From assembly GCA_024648745.1 (NCBI GenBank), contig JAHCVB010000002.1, forward strand, positions 1 through 44,884: a stretch of DNA of 44,884 nucleotides, given 5' to 3'. Positions 41,031-44,884 of the stretch are shown in pieces. The stretch's first letter is position 1, and every line of letters begins with the position of its first letter. Source of the DNA: Sodalis sp. Psp. GTDB lineage: Bacteria > Pseudomonadota > Gammaproteobacteria > Enterobacterales > Enterobacteriaceae. Position numbers and translations under genes: made by a program. A model generated the notes under the pieces. It saw only the letters and a list, made by a program, of their open reading frames with translations, ran no database searches and was not told the origin of the DNA.

Positions 41031-42942
41031 AATAGTTTCCTTTTGCGTTACGGTAAAAACAACTGGACTACAGTGGCTCGCATTTAACGGCCGGGGCGAT
41101 TTACCTTAATAAATGGCGGCGCGGGACTTGCCAGAACATCATAAGTCAAACGGTAATAAATAAAGACGTCCCTGCTAGCCTTAGACCAGATTTTCGAGAG
41201 CCCGCCAGTTTAGCTCAAAATTACAATGAGTATAGTTAGTTTAAGAGGAATTACTTATCGCAGTATGTGAATTCAACATACAACTTTATATATACTCTAT
41301 CGCCTCTATTTTATATGTAGATCATATAATTTTTCGATACCCTGAAAATTAATATCGCTTCGATATATCGGCGATCAGAACTGCGCATCTCTCGTAAAGT
41401 ATCTGATTTCTATACAAATAATAAATAACACCACCAGAATACCAAAATAACATCTTACAAGTGGTATCGTTACCCGGATTTTAATAATATTAATTAGACT
41501 CTCTTATTAGCTTGTCTTACTTTTCTCTAATGTCTTCATAACATATTCTATTAAAATGGCATTAGTGGCAAGCGACTGCGTAGAAAAATAACAATCTGTG
41601 AAAACACAACTCTCTTTTTAGCTTTCAAGGGAAAGTCCAGCGCTTTGAAGTTTTACAAAAATCTTTATAGAAATTACTTTCAGATAATACCTACTAAAAA
41701 GTAGATAATACTCATCGGAAACTGAACTAAATCATAATCAATATTAACTTATTTATATCTGAAAAATGTAATTATTTTCCTTTCATAAATTTTACCGAGT
41801 ACCGCATCTTAGATAAATTTTATATTAGATAAAATCTACTATACTACTAATGTATCACGATTTTTATTTTTACGTGGCTATTGACTATTTTTACTCGAAT
41901 TAATTAAATACTATAGTTATTTATATTTTAACGGATACTTCCTATACGGAACATATTTTATTTTATTCTTATCTGTAAGAACTTGATTAACGTCGCGCAC
42001 TACGCTTTTTTGTTATCATTCTCTATAACCATCCTTAGTATTTTTACAATGTTGTATAACTCACGATTTATTTATTCAATTCCTGTTAGGTTCCTCTTTG
42101 GCGAGATATTTACTTTCTTAGTGTAACAACGATAATGCTTGAGAAAATATAGTCATCAAAGATTCCTAAAAAGCTTATATCGAGTAACAGTTGGAAACAT
42201 TTCATAAAGCACACAAGTTGGTATTCTATTTTACATAAATAGTGTATTATTATAAATATTTATTATTGATTCCACAATGACACACGATTATGTTATTAAT
42301 CATGTAACTAGTAAAATGAAGTGAATTCATATCCTATATGGATGGATAACCGAAAAGTGTTCTCTGTTTTGGGATTTTCACTTTGCCAAATTCAGCCTGT
42401 GATGCCACAGGTGATTTTGTATAGCATATACTTGGCATACCCCAATATCAGCATGACTCCCCAAACATAATACGGTAAAGAAATGCACTTGAGAAACATT
42501 AGAAGCACAAGCACCCTAGCGAATTAAAGTAAAAATCTGCGCTGTACATTCTTATACGGATGTTTTATCGATTATGAAAAGTGACATCTTTCTAAATAAA
42601 ATCTATGATTTATGTACTTAGATACGGAGTTGATGTTCATCGAGAAATTAGACATTATAGTAAGATTGTGAGAGAAAGGGCAAGCGGTGACTTTTATGTT
42701 TCTTTTTGCATACTGCATCATTGATGGGATTCCAAAAACACACGCAGGGGGCTTCTCGATATTAGTAAATTAAAGCCTGCCGCTTATAAAAGCGTTGTAC
42801 ATTACAGTAGCAGTTAATTTGTTCATTATACATAGCCGTGGTGTTAAAACAGGTTGTGATAAAAAGGCAGATAATACAGTAACTAGGTGTTGCAGTCGGA
42901 CTTATTTTAGAAGTCTAACAACATAATTAGAAAAATAAACAG
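41031..42942. other. AT-rich gap, nothing recognised
   Basis: About 1,900 bp of strongly AT-rich DNA with no protein-like frame longer than about 60 codons. No RNA gene was recognised. It is the most AT-rich part of the window. Confidence 0.45.
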
Positions 42943-43029
42943 CGGAGAGACAGGGATTTGAACCCTGGAAGAGATTGCTCTCTTAACGGTTTTCGAGACC
43001 GTCCCGTTCAGCCACTCCGGCATCTCTCC
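42943..43029 (-). tRNA. serU: tRNA-Ser(CGA)
   Basis: An 87-nt cloverleaf with a long variable arm on the minus strand, starting GGAGAGATGCCGGAGTGG. The anticodon loop CTCGAAA gives CGA. The acceptor stem pairs perfectly and ends TCTCTCCG. The next three bases are CTG, not CCA, so the tail would have to be added by the CCA-adding enzyme. In E. coli this tRNA encodes its CCA. Confidence 0.92.
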
Positions 43030-43260
43030 TTCTCTAATTGTGATTACAATCATGTCTCATTCTACAACATTTTAACAGCACTGAATCTGTTTATTAGAAT
43101 TCAAATTTTGCTTGCTAACTTAAGTTATATGGACGGGGAAGGGGCTGTCGGTTGTTCCCTCCCCTAGAGTTAGTGGAGTGATTTTAGATTGATCTGTTTT
43201 AATATTGCACTGTGCCGGCCATGCATCGGAAGCGGTAACAAGCAAAGTGTAAACAACATG

Positions 43261-43872
43261 CTATTTGAACACACCCCTGCGTATACCGACGGCGAAAAGG
43301 GCATAATAACGAGGGTAAACATAAGCATAGATCCTATCCGCCAGGTTTGCACACCGCAGACTTAACGCTGTGCTCACGCAGGCTACTCCCAGAGACACCA
43401 TCATATCCAGCGGAAAATGCACCCCTACATATATCCTAGCCCAGGCAACCAACACACTGAGAACGAACAGTAACATGCCTTGCCAGCGTAGTACGCTGCT
43501 TGCAATCAGGCTGAAACTTATGGCACAAGCTAACGACATATGATTACTAGGGAAAGAGTTATTGGAGGCACAATACAGGAGATGCTGTCCTAGCGGGATC
43601 ATAAACGGCCGGGGGTGCTGCCAAATCATGCTGATGGCGACATTGATCGCCAGCGCAAATAGCATGTTGATCAAGGCGAAAAGCACTGTCTTTTTATTCT
43701 CTTCTCCTTGCCAAAACCAATTGAAAAGCAACACCAGAGGAAATAACGCCACAGCATCGTTGGCAAAAAATATTCCTACTCGCAGCATGACGACGCTAAC
43801 CTCAGTAGGGGCATTTATTAACTGAAACATATGAAAGTTAAGCTGTTCAAACTCAGGAATTAATATTGTCAT
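43261..43872 (-). CDS. PAP2-family phosphatase, probable undecaprenyl-pyrophosphate phosphatase
   Basis: The 203-residue membrane protein resembles YbjG/BcrC-type enzymes, which recycle undecaprenyl pyrophosphate, the lipid carrier of cell-wall and O-antigen units. The PAP2 motifs are WQHPRPF (84-90), SFPSNH (106-111) and R-x5-H-x3-D (Arg146, His152, Asp156). About five to six membrane helices surround them. The lysine of the first motif is not obvious. It lies near arnD, whose substrate is also undecaprenyl-linked, but the two are 600 bp apart and probably not one operon. Lipid-A phosphatases of the same superfamily are an alternative. Confidence 0.82.
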   Translation of the reverse strand: MTILIPEFEQLNFHMFQLINAPTEVSVVMLRVGIFFANDAVALFPLVLLFNWFWQGEENKKTVLFALINMLFALAINVAISMIWQHPRPFMIPLGQHLLYCASNNSFPSNHMSLACAISFSLIASSVLRWQGMLLFVLSVLVAWARIYVGVHFPLDMMVSLGVACVSTALSLRCANLADRIYAYVYPRYYALFAVGIRRGVFK

Positions 43873-44466
43873 AATTATGCATCCATAGTGTGACTAGTAG
43901 TAGGAAGAGTACATGTATCACCATCACAGCATCAGTAAGCATACGAACGCTAGGCTGACACAGCTCATCAAGCGCACTCATCTTCTTTGTGCCGCCCAGA
44001 AAGACAAGTACAGAGACGGTATATGATCCTGCCCCAGGCAAAAAGGAAAAGCATCAGCTGCAGAGCAAAACTTTCGTTACCAGTTATGTGAGATACTTAA
44101 CACACTTCTTCCTAGACAGAACATTAGGTACTGCCTTGCCACAATGGCTTCATATGCCGTCTGTTTCTGACATAAGCTGGTCAGCGCAGAAAACATATTG
44201 ATGGGGAAAATCAGAACTTAATTTATTGGTATCGCTGATTATTAGTGAGAATCAAACAGTTGTTTTCCAGTTTCTGATGCACTTTTTAGAGTGAATGACT
44301 GCGACTGAAAAGCAGTAATTATATTATACCTCGAACCAATGAATAAAGCGCTTTCCTGTCAAAGTCTTGACGTTCACGACAAGCATAGAACAGTGTCATC
44401 GTCAGAGTGAAGATGAGGACATCCGGTCGCTACATCGATTAAAGAGCAATAGCTCATGATTTCATA
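43873..44466. other. Decayed gap downstream of arnD
   Basis: About 590 bp. arnT, arnE and arnF follow arnD in intact arn operons. I could not recognise any of them here. A 62-codon hydrophobic frame (43853-44041, minus) might be a relic but is not identifiable. Confidence 0.4.
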
Positions 44467-44884
44467 TCACTTAATAGCACGTTGGCACCCAACCCAGCCT
44501 TCTCGTCCTGGAATGGTACCGCGTACAACCTTGCCTGCTGGCAAAATACTGATATCTTGAGGCACGAGTTCCCGCAATGGACAAAAATGGATCCCCTCGG
44601 CCGCCGCCATAGACAACAGCTTTTGAAACATGCCACTGAGAGCGATGCCCTCTGCCTCAGCATGAATAGTATAAACCGGCGTTCCTCGATCGGCTTTGAT
44701 CCTATCGAGAATAAAACGATTATAGCCTTTATGAGTCGTCGTCTGACCAATGGCCTCGTCAAAGGTGGGTAATGTTACCGGGATTTGCACGGTGCCAAAA
44801 GCTCCGTCTGGCAACAGCGGTCGAAACGGCCCGCTGCCCCGACAATCACTATTGTAATGAAAGCCAAATGCTTGTTTGGCCTCT
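44467..44884 (-). CDS. arnD: ArnD deformylase, 3' part (runs off the window)
   Basis: ArnD removes the formyl group from 4-formamido-arabinose attached to undecaprenyl phosphate, in the pathway that adds aminoarabinose to lipid A and gives polymyxin resistance. The last 139 codons are present, beginning [22 protein letters not shown] and including [30 protein letters not shown] and the end [14 protein letters not shown], all close to E. coli ArnD. The N-terminal polysaccharide-deacetylase catalytic residues are outside the window. The frame is open to the window edge with no damage. A TTG at 44814 is not the true start. Confidence 0.9.
   Translation of the reverse strand, partial: EAKQAFGFHYNSDCRGSGPFRPLLPDGAFGTVQIPVTLPTFDEAIGQTTTHKGYNRFILDRIKADRGTPVYTIHAEAEGIALSGMFQKLLSMAAAEGIHFCPLRELVPQDISILPAGKVVRGTIPGREGWVGCQRAIK

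Noticed and set aside
39833-42942. DsrA or other small RNA beside dsrB, or a CRISPR array in the long AT-rich gap
   Set aside because: No DsrA-like stem or sequence and no regularly spaced repeats were seen.

Overview
This window looks like the chromosome of an Enterobacterales bacterium in the middle of genome reduction, most likely an insect endosymbiont of the Sodalis type. The group placement is inference. About 24 intact genes read like Escherichia coli orthologues (Tat, Ubi, MetE, RpoH, FtsY, TamAB, OtsAB and others) and keep enterobacterial local order. They sit in long, AT-richer stretches with no intact gene, and several of these stretches still hold decayed relics of exactly the genes expected there. 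No insertion sequence, prophage, integrase or CRISPR array is visible.

Layout. 1-1110: front of an rRNA operon on the minus strand, with P1 and P2 promoters, a boxA leader, a scrambled 16S relic, tRNA-Ile(GAT), tRNA-Ala(TGC) and the spacer leading to a 23S gene off the left edge. 1450-15408: the hemG to metR block, namely hemG, [yigZ, pepQ, fadA relics], fre, ubiD, [a 248-bp exact duplication of the ubiD 3' end], tatC, tatB, tatA, ubiB, ubiJ, ubiE, [udp relic], metE and divergent metR. 17176-22601: the rpoH to tusA block, with rpoH, [ftsX, ftsE relics], ftsY, rsmD, [yhhL relic], a DUF1820 gene and tusA. 23949-34773: pitA, a decayed zone with a probable frdC relic, then tamA-tamB. 36325-39832: otsB-otsA and dsrB. 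39833-42940: about 3 kb of decay containing a DUF305 (CopM-like) relic. 42943-44884: tRNA-Ser(CGA), a PAP2 undecaprenyl-pyrophosphate phosphatase and the 3' part of arnD, cut by the window edge.

How the genes fit together. Fre, UbiD, UbiE, UbiJ and UbiB serve ubiquinone synthesis, with UbiD and UbiE acting on the ring and UbiJ and UbiB as accessory factors. HemG links haem synthesis to the respiratory chain. TatABC exports folded proteins across the inner membrane. TamA/TamB serve outer-membrane biogenesis. FtsY targets membrane proteins. RpoH directs the heat-shock response, MetE/MetR make methionine, OtsB/OtsA make trehalose and PitA imports phosphate. Arn and PAP2 functions touch undecaprenyl-linked envelope synthesis.

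I did not find a new defence, mobile or biosynthetic system. The unusual features are erosion in progress: a broken 16S gene behind intact promoters, a recent exact duplication, loss of ftsEX inside an otherwise kept cluster, an apparently mutated tamA start codon and a tRNA-Ser lacking an encoded CCA.
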